Source: Streptococcus sanguinis
Lineage (GTDB): Bacteria > Bacillota > Bacilli > Lactobacillales > Streptococcaceae
Reading direction: 5' to 3'
Length of the DNA stretch: 64,000 nt
Assembly (NCBI RefSeq): GCF_900475275.1
Contig: NZ_LS483364.1
Span: 1,922,001 to 1,986,000 of the forward strand
Positions 25,796 through 35,459 of this stretch are shown one piece after another (position 1 is the first letter of the stretch; each line of letters begins with the position of its first letter). Below the pieces are notes generated by a model. The model was not told the DNA's origin and made no database searches. It saw only the letters and a program-made list of their open reading frames with translations. The position numbers and the translations under genes are program-made.

Positions 25796-26461
25796 ATGTT
25801 CAAACTGATTTCTGCTTGGTTAAAAATCTGGATTCCCATTCTCTTTGCTATGGGAATCGGTATTCTCTTATATCTTATCACACATTGGACTACACTAGAT
25901 GCTGGAAGCAGATTTGTCGCTATAATCTATGTCATGCTCCCTTTGCACTGTCTAGAAGAATGGAGATTTCCTGGCGGTTTTCATTATAACTACAACATGC
26001 TTCGGCGCTCTCAACAGCCCGATCGCTATCCTATGAATCAATTTTCTGATATGCTGACTATTATGTTAGCTGAATTAATTGGTATTGTCTGTCTTTTCTA
26101 CGGTGTCAATCAGATCATTGTCATCTGGAATCTTATCTTTTGCTTTTTTGAAATGATTGGCCACCTGATTTTTGGGTTCAGTATGTACCGACGTTTTCGT
26201 ACAGTAGGAAAAAGAACCATTTATAACCCAGGTTTTGCGACAGCGGTTGTCTTTACGCTTCATGCTCTCTACTATGTTCTGAACCAGTATCCTAAAAATC
26301 TCCCCGGTTTGCCAATAATCATTTTAGCCATTATCAGTGGAACAGTTCTTGTAAGCAGTGTCGTTCTTATCCCTGAGCAACTGTTCAAATCAAAAGAGAC
26401 CCCTTATCCTTTTGATAGCAATCGTTATTATGAAAAATATATTGCAAGAGAAAAAAACTGA
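25796..26461 (+). CDS. HXXEE-domain membrane protein
   Basis: A 221-residue protein with about six membrane helices. The motif HCLEEWRFPGGF near residue 43 fits the His-x-x-Glu-Glu signature of the HXXEE family, and ETPYPFDSNRYYEKY lies in the C-terminal tail. Family members are uncharacterised membrane proteins in Firmicutes. It begins 16 nt after serine hydrolase 2 and belongs to the same operon, so it is part of the copy D transcript. A metal-dependent or transport role is possible from the His/Glu motif but not shown. Confidence 0.8.
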   Translation: MFKLISAWLKIWIPILFAMGIGILLYLITHWTTLDAGSRFVAIIYVMLPLHCLEEWRFPGGFHYNYNMLRRSQQPDRYPMNQFSDMLTIMLAELIGIVCLFYGVNQIIVIWNLIFCFFEMIGHLIFGFSMYRRFRTVGKRTIYNPGFATAVVFTLHALYYVLNQYPKNLPGLPIIILAIISGTVLVSSVVLIPEQLFKSKETPYPFDSNRYYEKYIAREKN

Positions 26462-26852
26462 ATTCCCTTCCCTATTTCATAATCTTCTTCAAAAATTCTA
26501 TGAGAAGTCAAAGGCATAACTAATCGACTAATACTCACCGAAAATCAAAAAGTGACCTAGTTTTATTCTGCTATTTTAAGTTTGGCCTTGCGACTCAATC
26601 AGACATATCTAATAATTGTTAGAGAACTACTGAAAGATTGCAGGGTTCAAGCATTAACTGGTACTTCTATGGTGGGGTTGCATTCTTCTTATTAGTTACA
26701 GTAAATTGCCAATCAGTATGACAGCTCTTTTATCACTTTACCTGATTAAACTTCTATTCGCTTTTAGTGTAAATCACGATATGACCGCTTGAAGTAAAGA
26801 TTATCAATAAAAGTATGCGAGTCTAAAATATGATGAACAGAAAGGAATCCCT
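26462..26852. other. Intergenic 391 bp with possible ORF remnant
   Basis: No intact gene. A frame near 26654-26719 reads NWYFYGGVAFFLLVTVN and a second one, 26718-26792, reads MTALLSLYLIKLLFAFSV before a stop; they overlap by ATGA and together resemble a broken small membrane protein. There is no ribosome site. The last 40 nt hold the AAAGGA site of the next gene. Decay product or chance, I cannot tell. Confidence 0.3.
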
Positions 26853-27800
26853 ATGTTGAAAAGAATCTTTATATTTGTCCTTAAAACAATCACTTGGCTG
26901 GTAGGACTCTTAGCTCTGGCCTTATTGGCTATCTTTCTCTATCACCGCTTTCAAATAGCTCAGGAAAGCAAACTCATTGAGAAGCCGATTGGTCAGCTAG
27001 TCGAGGTAGAGGGTAAGAAGCTTAATGTCTACACTGCCGGCAAGGGCAAGAAGACTTTGGTTTTCCTAGCGGGACTGGGCACCAATGCTCCGGTGCTGGA
27101 TTTCAAGGCTCTTTATTCCAAGCTAGAGGAGGATTATCGCATCGTCGTGGTAGAACGTCTAGGCTATGGTTACAGCGATGATGGAAACGATGAACGCTCA
27201 TTGGATAGACAAGTGGAGCAGACACGTAAGGCCCTCAAAGCTGCTAAGATATCCGGTCCTTATGTTTTGGTTCCGCATTCGATTGCCGGTTTAGAAACGA
27301 TTCACTGGGCCAATCATTACCCAGAAGAAGTAGAAGCTATTATCGGGCTGGATATGACCATGCCTCATACAGAGGTGGCCGACCAGCAGAAATTTTATGG
27401 TTCTTATCAGACTATCCAGCTGGGGAGAATGCTAGGCTTGGCTCGCCTGCCGATTTTCTTTGATGAAAATAGTAGCCCAGCCATAAAGTCTGGGGCTCTC
27501 AATGATCAGGAAAAAGCTGTCTTTAAAGCCTTGTTCCACCAGCGATCAATCACCCAGGCGGTCATGAACGAAGTCAAGAATCGGAAGAAAAATGTTGAAA
27601 CGATTAACAAAGAACCCGTGCCGCAGATTCCGACTCTTATCTTTGCGGCTGTCCAGAAAGGCGGAGAAGCTCCCAAGCTAGAGGAAGAGTTTGTCGCGCA
27701 GAATGCCCAAGCCAAACTTGTAACATTAGAAGGCTCCCACTATATCCATGACGAAAAGCCAAAGGAAATCGCCCAGCAAATAAAGGAATTCTTGAAATAA
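26853..27800 (+). CDS. Alpha/beta hydrolase with N-terminal membrane anchor
   Basis: A 315-residue protein with a hydrophobic helix at about residues 10-30 and an alpha/beta hydrolase domain outside: VFLAGLGTNAPV (oxyanion region), ERLGYGYSD, VLVPHSIAGLETIHW (nucleophile Ser in HSIAG), an Asp around GLDMTMP, and a catalytic His in EGSHYIHDE. AAAGGA precedes the ATG. Function is unknown; relatives include esterases and haloperoxidase-type hydrolases. It is separated from the envelope-stress region by a 391-nt spacer and is probably its own unit, ending at the 27863 stem-loop. Confidence 0.83.
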   Translation: MLKRIFIFVLKTITWLVGLLALALLAIFLYHRFQIAQESKLIEKPIGQLVEVEGKKLNVYTAGKGKKTLVFLAGLGTNAPVLDFKALYSKLEEDYRIVVVERLGYGYSDDGNDERSLDRQVEQTRKALKAAKISGPYVLVPHSIAGLETIHWANHYPEEVEAIIGLDMTMPHTEVADQQKFYGSYQTIQLGRMLGLARLPIFFDENSSPAIKSGALNDQEKAVFKALFHQRSITQAVMNEVKNRKKNVETINKEPVPQIPTLIFAAVQKGGEAPKLEEEFVAQNAQAKLVTLEGSHYIHDEKPKEIAQQIKEFLK

Positions 27801-27862
27801 TGAATCTTGAAAAGAATTTAAAATTCAGTTAGACTAAAATTCCTATAAAACATACATACTTG

Positions 27863-27896
27863 AAAAAGGCTGAGACATTCATATCTCAGCCTTTTT
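27863..27896. terminator. Bidirectional terminator
   Basis: AAAAAGGCTGAGA pairs perfectly with TCTCAGCCTTTTT around an 8-nt loop. It serves the hydrolase on the plus strand and the phospho-beta-glucosidase on the minus strand. Confidence 0.92.
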
Positions 27897-27897
27897 C

Positions 27898-29349
<1,452 letters not shown>

Positions 29350-29516
29350 TTAGTAAGATAAAAGATTTTCTATACTTTATAGTATAACAAAGTAAAATCT
29401 AAAAAACTTATAACATAATGTCGAATAATAATATTATTCTATGACCGATTGATTTCACAGCTGAAATAACAAACCCCCAACCTAGCATTTCTCTTCAGAC
29501 CAGTGATAGATTTTCC

Positions 29517-29566
29517 TTATCAGTGCGATAAAAAATACATATTACTAAAGGTCTGTTATCTATGCT
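29517..29566 (+). promoter_or_regulatory. Palindromic box and promoter of amino acid ABC operon
   Basis: TTATCAGTGCGATAAA at 29517-29532 is an imperfect inverted repeat (TTATC-N5-GATAA), followed by A/T-rich DNA and a -10 TATGCT at 29561. A matching box, TTATCACGGCGATAAA, lies upstream of metQ in the same orientation relative to the gene. A LysR-type sulfur regulator is the likely binder (inference). Confidence 0.6.
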
Positions 29567-29602
29567 AAACTAGGAACATCAAGTGTTTAAGGAGTGAGAG
29601 CC

Positions 29603-30283
29603 GTGAACTGGGACGTCGTCAGTGATTACTATCCCCTCTATCAAGAGGCCTTTCTTTTAACCATGTTCATAGCCTTTTGGGGAATTTTGGGATCAATTGC
29701 TGTCGGATTCTTAGTCAGTCTGATTCGCTTTTACAAGATTCCAATTTTGAAGTCGCTAGCAACCGCCTATATCGAGTTTTCCCGCAATACGCCGCTGTTG
29801 CTGCAGCTTTTCTTTCTCTACTTCGGCCTGCCTCGTGTTGGACTCGTTCTGTCCTCTGAGGCTTGTGCGACGATTGGGCTAATCTTTCTGGGTGGTTCCT
29901 ATATGGCTGAGTCTTTCCGAAGCGGCCTTGAAGCAGTCAGCCAAACGCAGAGGGAGGTCGGACTCTCTATCGGCCTGCGACCAGTACAAGTCTTCTACTA
30001 TGTCATCCTGCCTCAGGCTGCAGCTATTGCCCTGCCTTCCTTTAGTGCCAATGTCATCTTTTTAATCAAGGAAACCTCAGTATTTTCAGCTGTTGCCTTG
30101 GCAGACCTAATGTTTGTAGCTAAGGACTTGATTGGCCTTTACTACGAGACAGATACGGCTCTGCTCATGTTGGTCATCGCTTATCTGATTATTTTGCTGC
30201 CAATTTCACTTGGCTTTAGCTGGATAGAAAGGAGGCTGCGGCGTGCAGGATTCGGGCATTCAAGTTCTCTTTCAGGGGAATAA
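29603..30283 (+). CDS. Polar amino acid ABC transporter permease A
   Basis: HisM/GlnP-type membrane subunit, 226 residues from the GTG at 29603 (AAGGAG 8 nt upstream; a GTG at 29594 is too close to the site). Five helices, with the substrate-pathway motif FSRNTPLLLQLFFLYFGLPR near residue 60 and the EAA-loop SGLEAVSQTQREVGLSIGLRP near 110. First gene of a permease-permease-ATPase-binding protein operon. It overlaps permease B by 41 nt. The box it shares with metQ makes a sulfur amino acid (cystine) a likely substrate, but this is inference. Confidence 0.9.
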   Translation: MNWDVVSDYYPLYQEAFLLTMFIAFWGILGSIAVGFLVSLIRFYKIPILKSLATAYIEFSRNTPLLLQLFFLYFGLPRVGLVLSSEACATIGLIFLGGSYMAESFRSGLEAVSQTQREVGLSIGLRPVQVFYYVILPQAAAIALPSFSANVIFLIKETSVFSAVALADLMFVAKDLIGLYYETDTALLMLVIAYLIILLPISLGFSWIERRLRRAGFGHSSSLSGE

Positions 30284-30920
30284 TTTCTTACGTATCTTAC
30301 AGGGGTTGGGCGTTACCATTGGTATTTCCATCCTCTCGGTCATCATCTCCCTTATCTTAGGGACTATTTTTGGCATCATCATGACCTCGCAGTCAAAAGT
30401 CGTGCGCTTTCTGTCCAGAGCCTATCTAGAGTTTATCCGCGTCATGCCCCAGCTGGTTCTGCTCTTTCTGGTTTACTTTGGCTTAGCCAGAAATTTCGAC
30501 ATCAATATCTCTGGTGAGCTTTCAGCCATTATAGTCTTCTCTCTTTGGGGAACGGCGGAGATGGGTGACTTGGTACGGGGGGCCATCACTTCCCTGCCCA
30601 AGCATCAGTTTGAGAGCGGTCAGGCACTGGGACTGTCGCAGCGCCAGCTCTATGTCTACATTATCATCCCACAGGTACTGCGACGGCTTTTGCCGCAGGC
30701 GATTAATCTAATCACGCGGATGATTAAGACAACCTCACTCATCGTCCTTATCGGAGTCATCGAGGTCGTCAAGGTCGGCCAGCAGATCATTGACAGCAAT
30801 CGTCTGTCTATCCCTTCTGCTGCTTTTTGGATTTATGGCTGCATTCTGCTGCTTTACTTCGCAGTCTGCTTTCCCATTTCTAAACTATCCTCTTATTTGG
30901 AAACCATCTGGAAGGAGTAA
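30243..30920 (+). CDS. Polar amino acid ABC transporter permease B
   Basis: Second membrane subunit, 225 residues, with FIRVMPQLVLLFLVYFGLAR and the EAA loop GAITSLPKHQFESGQALGLSQRQ. It starts with GTG at 30243 inside the end of permease A, with AGGAGG 6 nt upstream, so the two are translationally coupled. Together the two permeases form the membrane pore of a heterodimeric importer, energised by the ATPase encoded 8 nt downstream. Confidence 0.9.
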   Translation: MQDSGIQVLFQGNNFLRILQGLGVTIGISILSVIISLILGTIFGIIMTSQSKVVRFLSRAYLEFIRVMPQLVLLFLVYFGLARNFDINISGELSAIIVFSLWGTAEMGDLVRGAITSLPKHQFESGQALGLSQRQLYVYIIIPQVLRRLLPQAINLITRMIKTTSLIVLIGVIEVVKVGQQIIDSNRLSIPSAAFWIYGCILLLYFAVCFPISKLSSYLETIWKE

Positions 30921-30928
30921 CGGACATC

Positions 30929-31678
30929 ATGTCGGAAATCATTTTAGAATTACGGGACATTCGCAAGTCTTTCGGCAGTAATGCCATCCTTAAAGGCCTG
31001 TCTCTCTCTGTCCAAAAAGGAGAGGTCGTGGTCATCCTAGGATCATCTGGCTGCGGCAAGTCGACCCTGCTTCGCTGCATCAACGGCCTTGAAAGCATCC
31101 AGTCTGGCGATATTTTGCTAGACGGCCAATCCATCCTCAGTCAAAAAAAGGACTTCCATCTCGTTCGTCAGAAGATTGGCATGGTCTTTCAAAGCTATGA
31201 GCTCTTCCCCCATCTGGATGTCCTGCAAAATCTAATTCTTGGTCCCATAAAAGCTCAAGGGCGCAAGAAGGACGAGGTCATCAAGGAAGCTGAAAGCCTG
31301 CTAGAGCGGGTCGGCCTGGCTGATAAAAAGCACAGCTTTGCTCGCCAACTGTCTGGCGGCCAAAAGCAACGGGTAGCAATCGTCCGTTCGCTCCTCATGC
31401 ACCCAGAAATCATCCTTTTTGATGAGGTGACTGCTTCGCTGGATCCCGAGATGGTCCGCGAAGTGCTAGAGCTCATTAATGACCTGGCTGAGGAAGGCCG
31501 GACCATGTTGATTGTGACCCACGAAATGCAGTTCGCCCGTGCCATTGCCGATCGGATCATCTTCATGGACCAAGGTGGTATCCTCGAGGAAAATACCGCC
31601 CAGCAGTTCTTCACCCAACCCAAAACCCAGCGAGCCCAGGAATTTCTCAATGTCTTTGACTTCAGCCATCTAGGCTGA
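30929..31678 (+). CDS. Polar amino acid ABC transporter ATPase (GlnQ-like)
   Basis: Importer ATPase of 249 residues: Walker A GSSGCGKSTLLRCINGLE near residue 38, Q-loop VFQSYELFPH, signature LSGGQKQRVAI near 140, Walker B ILFDEVTASLDPE near 162 and the switch His in VTHEMQFARA. This sequence pattern (GxSGCGKSTLLRCIN...VFQxxELFPHLxVLQN) is typical of the polar amino acid uptake family. It lies between the permease genes and the binding-protein gene, 88 nt upstream of the latter. Confidence 0.94.
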   Translation: MSEIILELRDIRKSFGSNAILKGLSLSVQKGEVVVILGSSGCGKSTLLRCINGLESIQSGDILLDGQSILSQKKDFHLVRQKIGMVFQSYELFPHLDVLQNLILGPIKAQGRKKDEVIKEAESLLERVGLADKKHSFARQLSGGQKQRVAIVRSLLMHPEIILFDEVTASLDPEMVREVLELINDLAEEGRTMLIVTHEMQFARAIADRIIFMDQGGILEENTAQQFFTQPKTQRAQEFLNVFDFSHLG

Positions 31679-31766
31679 CAGTTATGCCTACCCCACCACT
31701 GATGTGGCTGCTCTTTGGTAGCTCTGTGTTTTCTTCCCATTCCCATATCTTATAAAGGAGTCTCCT

Positions 31767-32642
31767 ATGAAATTATCTAAAACAATCTTTGCTTTAACAA
31801 CCCTTACTCTGGCTTTCTTCCTTGTCGCTTGCGGCAGTTCCAGCAAGAAAGATGCTGGTAACAAAGACGCAGCTTCCAGCAAAACGGTCAAGGCCCGCAG
31901 CCTAGAGGAAATTAAAAAGAGTGGTAAGCTCCGCATTGCGGTTTTCAGCGACAAGAAACCGTTCGGCTATGTAGATAACAACGGCAAATATCAAGGCTAT
32001 GACATTTATCTGGGCGACCAACTAGCCAAAGATTTAGGGGTTAAGCCAGAGTATGTGCCTGTAGATGCTGCCAACCGGGCCGAATACTTAATCTCCAACA
32101 AGGTCGATATTACCCTAGCCAACTTCACTGTCACAGACGAGCGGAAAAAACAAGTTGACTTCGCCCTGCCCTATATGAAAGTATCTCTCGGAGTCGTATC
32201 ACCAAAGGGCTCAGTTATCACCAAGCCTGAGCAGTTGGAAGGCAAGACCCTGATCATCACCAAGGGAACCACAGCTGAAACCTACTTTGAAAAGAACTAT
32301 CCAAATATCAAGCTGCAAAAGTATGATCAGTACAGCGATGCTTACCAAGCCCTGCTGGACGGCCGCGGCGACGCCTTTTCTACAGACAATACTGAAGTCC
32401 TAGCCTGGGCGCTGGAAAACAAAGGCTTTGAAGTCGGCATCACTTCGCTAGGTGATCCAGATACCATTGCCCCAGCTGTGCAGAAAGGCAATACCGAGCT
32501 ACTCAACTATATCAACGACGAAATCAATAAACTCGGCAAAGAAAACTTCTTCCACAAGGCCTATGAAGAAACTCTCCATCCAACATACGGCGAAGCTGCT
32601 AAGGCTGACGACCTAGTTGTTGAAGGCGGGGAAGTTAAATAA
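31767..32642 (+). CDS. Amino acid ABC transporter substrate-binding lipoprotein
   Basis: A 291-residue lipoprotein: signal peptide ending in the lipobox LVACGSS (modified Cys near residue 22), then a periplasmic-binding-protein type 2 domain (SLEEIKKSGKLRIAVFSDKKPFGYVD, DIYLGDQLAKDLGVKPEYVPVDAANR, VDITLANFTVTDERKKQVDFALPY). Arg in NRAEY and Asp in STDNTEVLAW are at positions that contact amino acid ligands in the family. AAAGGAG precedes the ATG. Ligand is unknown; the operator shared with metQ points to sulfur amino acids, perhaps cystine. Confidence 0.92.
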   Translation: MKLSKTIFALTTLTLAFFLVACGSSSKKDAGNKDAASSKTVKARSLEEIKKSGKLRIAVFSDKKPFGYVDNNGKYQGYDIYLGDQLAKDLGVKPEYVPVDAANRAEYLISNKVDITLANFTVTDERKKQVDFALPYMKVSLGVVSPKGSVITKPEQLEGKTLIITKGTTAETYFEKNYPNIKLQKYDQYSDAYQALLDGRGDAFSTDNTEVLAWALENKGFEVGITSLGDPDTIAPAVQKGNTELLNYINDEINKLGKENFFHKAYEETLHPTYGEAAKADDLVVEGGEVK

Positions 32643-32710
32643 ACCTGCTGATATAGAGCAAGAAGTTGGAAAAACTCAATTTCTATCCGAAATATAAGAA
32701 CAGTTCACAT

Positions 32711-32762
32711 AAAAACGCATAAAATCAACACTTTTGTAATCAGTTGATTTTATGCGTTTTTT
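32711..32762. terminator. Bidirectional terminator
   Basis: A perfect 19-bp stem (AAAAACGCATAAAATCAAC) with a 13-nt loop and T-runs on both strands lies between the binding-protein gene and the VOC gene. One of the strongest stems in the window. Confidence 0.93.
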
Positions 32763-32776
32763 CTATTTTAACAGAC

Positions 32777-33124
32777 CTATTTCATTCGATAAAAATCAAT
32801 TACTAGACCAGCAGGACCTTTAACTAGCAGAGATTCCGTGCCCCAATCAGTTACAACTGGGCCGTGTAAAATCTCGGCACCAAGCTCTTTCAACCGTTGG
32901 TAGTTCTGCTCTACATCCTCAACCTCGACATGAAGAATGATTCCTGACTGGAAATTTTCCAAAGGAATCAAATGATTTTGGGACAACATGAGACAATGAC
33001 TGCCAATCGTGAACTGAGCAAAACTGTCGTCAACATAGTCTGCCTTTTTATCCAAAATACGCTCCAAGTCAGCACAGACTTGGGGAACATCTGAAACGAT
33101 AATATCTAATTGATTTAAATTCAT
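32777..33124 (-). CDS. VOC/glyoxalase-like protein
   Basis: A 115-residue single-domain protein of the vicinal oxygen chelate superfamily: two beta-alpha-beta modules with LDIIVSDVPQVCADL at the N-terminus, HVEVEDVEQNYQRLKELGAEI in the middle and GTESLLVKGPAGLVIDFYRMK at the end. The metal His/Glu pairs of true glyoxalases are only partly present, so it may bind small molecules, as bleomycin-resistance-type relatives do. It lies downstream of spxB on the same strand, after a terminator (33139). Function is unknown. Confidence 0.78.
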   Translation of the reverse strand: MNLNQLDIIVSDVPQVCADLERILDKKADYVDDSFAQFTIGSHCLMLSQNHLIPLENFQSGIILHVEVEDVEQNYQRLKELGAEILHGPVVTDWGTESLLVKGPAGLVIDFYRMK

Positions 33125-33138
33125 TTGTTATCCTCCAC

Positions 33139-33164
33139 AAAAGACCGGATTGCTCCGATCTTTT
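33139..33164 (-). terminator. Terminator of spxB
   Basis: AAAAGATCGGA pairs with TCCGGTCTTTT (one G-T) on the minus strand with a short loop. It lies between spxB and the VOC gene. Confidence 0.65.
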
Positions 33165-33233
33165 CAAGTTCTGCTCTCAGAAAATCATAGAACAAAGTCT
33201 ACAAAATTTACATTTGATTTTCGGCGAGAGGAA

Positions 33234-35009
33234 TTATTTAATTGCGCGTGATTGCAACCCTTCTTCTTCCAAGAAGAGACGGAATGGTACGAGTTCTTCT
33301 GCTTCGTATTTTTCCTTAAAGGCTTTAATAGCCTCTTCTGAGTGAATTTTTGGATCGAGTTCAAGTACTTCTACTGGAAGTGGACGGTGTTGAGTGATGC
33401 GGGCATCGATAACAACTGTCTTGCCTTCTTTGTTGAGCTTCACAGCTTCAGCAACAACTGCATCGATGTCTTCGATACGGTCTACTGTAAATCCAACTGC
33501 ACCTTGAGCTTCTGCGATTTTAGCATAGTCAGCGTTTGTGAAGTCAACACCAAACAAGTGTTTGTTTGTATCTTCGTATTTGTTCTTGATGAAGCCGTAC
33601 TCAGCATTTGAGAAGACAAGGTTGATAACTGGAAGGTCGTATTGAACGTTTGTGATCACGTCTGGATAGCACATGTTGAATGCACCATCACCCATGATGT
33701 TCCATACTTGGCGATCTGGATTGTCTTTCTTAGCAGCGATACCACCAGGAAGGGCAATACCCATTGTCGCAAAAAGTGGAGATGTACGCCACATGTTCTT
33801 AGGTGTCATGTGAAGGTGACGAGTCGACGTTTGAGTAGTGTTACCTACGTCGATTGAGTAGATAGCGTCCTGATCAGCATGTTTGTTAATGGCATTGTAA
33901 ACTTGGTACAATTGCAATTCACCCTCAGTTTTACCTTCGAGTTTGTTCATGTAATCACGCCAGTTTTGGTTGTTCTTCACATTTGCACGCCACCATGGAG
34001 TAGACTCAACTGGGTTTACTTTGTCAAGGATTGCTTTCGCCGCTTGACCTGCATCACCAAGGATAGAAGCGTCAAGGGCATGGCGTTTACCAAGTTTGTA
34101 AGGGTCGATATCTACTTGGATGAATTTTTCAGTGTTCTTGAATGCTTCGTAAACTTCAGCAAATGGGAAGTTTGAACCAAGGAAAAGAACGGTGTCTGCT
34201 TCAAAGACCACTTCGTTGGCTGGTTTCCAACCAACACGGTAAGCAGAACCTGTCAAACCTTCGTAGTTCCATTCAAAGGCTTCAAAGTTTTTACCAGTTG
34301 TGATGATTGGGGCTTTGATTTTACGTGACAATTCAGTGATCACTTCACCAGCTTTAACACCACCAAATCCAGCATAGATAACCGGGCGCTCAGCCTTGTT
34401 CAAGATTTCAACCGCTTTGTCGATTTCAGTTTCGTTCAAGGCAGGAGCGATGAATGAACGCTCATATGAACCTGATCCATAGTATGAGTTTTCGTCGATT
34501 TCTTGGAAACCGAAGTTTACTGGGATTTCAACAACAGCTGGACCTTTTTTAGAAACAGCAGCACGGCAAGCTTCGTCAATCACTTTTGGCAATTGCTCAG
34601 CGTAAGCTACACGTTTGTTGTATACAGCGATACCGTTGTACATTGGGTTTTGGTTAAGCTCTTGGAAGGCATCCATGTTGAGTTCGTTAACTGGACGTGA
34701 TCCAAGGATAGCAAGGAATGGAGTGTTGTCCATAGCTGCATCGTAAACACCGTTAATCAAGTGAGTCGCACCTGGACCACCTGAACCAACTGCAACCCCG
34801 ATTGAGCCGCCGAATTTAGCTTGCATCACCGCTGCAAGAGCACCTGTTTCTTCGTGGCGAACTTGCAAGAAGCGGATATCTTTGTCTTCAGCCAAAGCAT
34901 CCATGAGTGAGCTGAGTGTTCCTGATGGGATACCGTAGATGGTGTCTACGCCCCATGTCTTCAATACGTTGAGCATTGCTGCAGATGCAGTAATTTTTCC
35001 TTGAGTCAT
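33234..35009 (-). CDS. spxB: Pyruvate oxidase
   Basis: Converts pyruvate, phosphate and O2 to acetyl phosphate, CO2 and H2O2, using ThDP and FAD; the H2O2 lets oral streptococci inhibit competitors. The 591 residues show the ThDP catalytic Glu region ([13 protein letters not shown]), the central FAD-binding domain with [13 protein letters not shown], and the ThDP/Mg motif [36 protein letters not shown] lies 5 nt before the ATG. A cre-like site lies at 35068-35081 in the leader, fitting CcpA control of spxB known in this group. It is monocistronic, with a terminator at 33139. Confidence 0.97.
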   Translation of the reverse strand: MTQGKITASAAMLNVLKTWGVDTIYGIPSGTLSSLMDALAEDKDIRFLQVRHEETGALAAVMQAKFGGSIGVAVGSGGPGATHLINGVYDAAMDNTPFLAILGSRPVNELNMDAFQELNQNPMYNGIAVYNKRVAYAEQLPKVIDEACRAAVSKKGPAVVEIPVNFGFQEIDENSYYGSGSYERSFIAPALNETEIDKAVEILNKAERPVIYAGFGGVKAGEVITELSRKIKAPIITTGKNFEAFEWNYEGLTGSAYRVGWKPANEVVFEADTVLFLGSNFPFAEVYEAFKNTEKFIQVDIDPYKLGKRHALDASILGDAGQAAKAILDKVNPVESTPWWRANVKNNQNWRDYMNKLEGKTEGELQLYQVYNAINKHADQDAIYSIDVGNTTQTSTRHLHMTPKNMWRTSPLFATMGIALPGGIAAKKDNPDRQVWNIMGDGAFNMCYPDVITNVQYDLPVINLVFSNAEYGFIKNKYEDTNKHLFGVDFTNADYAKIAEAQGAVGFTVDRIEDIDAVVAEAVKLNKEGKTVVIDARITQHRPLPVEVLELDPKIHSEEAIKAFKEKYEAEELVPFRLFLEEEGLQSRAIK

Positions 35010-35067
35010 AATAACTCCCCTTCAATAAAATAAATTTTCAGTTGTTGAAAATATTTCCATTTGTGAA

Positions 35068-35081
35068 TGAAAACGCTTCAA
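35068..35081 (-). promoter_or_regulatory. cre-like site (CcpA) in spxB leader
   Basis: TGAAAACGCTTCAA agrees with the cre consensus TGNAANCGNTNNCA at nine of ten fixed positions. It lies about 60-70 nt before the spxB start codon. Confidence 0.6.
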
Positions 35082-35269
35082 GAAACTTTACTCTACCAAT
35101 TTATCATGTTTTTTCGCTCTTGTATAAGAATATGCTCATAGATGATATAGAACTATTACATAACACAATGCTCTTTTTTTGAGAAAATTTCACAAACTAT
35201 ATTAGAATAGGATATTTTATTATAATTTGCATGCACCTCTAAGACTTGTAGCTGTAGGAAATCGAACAA

Positions 35270-35453
35270 AAAGAGACTGGGACAAAAGTCCTAGCCTCTT
35301 AATTGTTTTTGGATTGTTGAGCAAGACGCAGTGGTTGAGTGGGCTCTACTACATTGATTTCATTAGCTTTTACAGCCCTACTCAACTGTGCGGAGGTGAG
35401 ACGACGAAATCGAATTCTAACGAATTACCGATTTCTGCCCCACTCTCTTTTTA
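35270..35453. repeat. MITE-like streptococcal intergenic repeat with terminal inverted repeats
   Basis: The element starts with AGAGACTGGGACA and ends with TGCCCCACTCTCT, whose reverse complement differs at two of 13 positions. Inside, ACAAAAGTCCTAGCCTCT and other short inverted segments (GTTGAGTGGG...CTACTCAAC) allow a long fold. Blocks of this type (TGGGACAAAAGTCC..., GAGTGGGGCAGAAATCGG) recur between genes of several streptococcal genomes; that is from memory. No ORF of note. Confidence 0.6.
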
Positions 35454-35459
35454 TTTCAT

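Larger units (their letters stand above)
35010..35455. other. Intergenic 446 bp: spxB leader and promoter plus repeat element
   Basis: Near spxB (35010-35260) lies its A/T-rich promoter region, with candidate -10 elements (TTATAC near 35125) and the cre-like site. From 35270 on is a structured repeat element, listed separately. I see no gene in the stretch. Confidence 0.6.

Noticed and set aside
31255..31746. A 163-codon frame opposite the amino acid ATPase gene
   Set aside because: Antisense shadow of a complete ATPase; rich in Trp, Arg and Ser as expected from reverse reading, without start signals.
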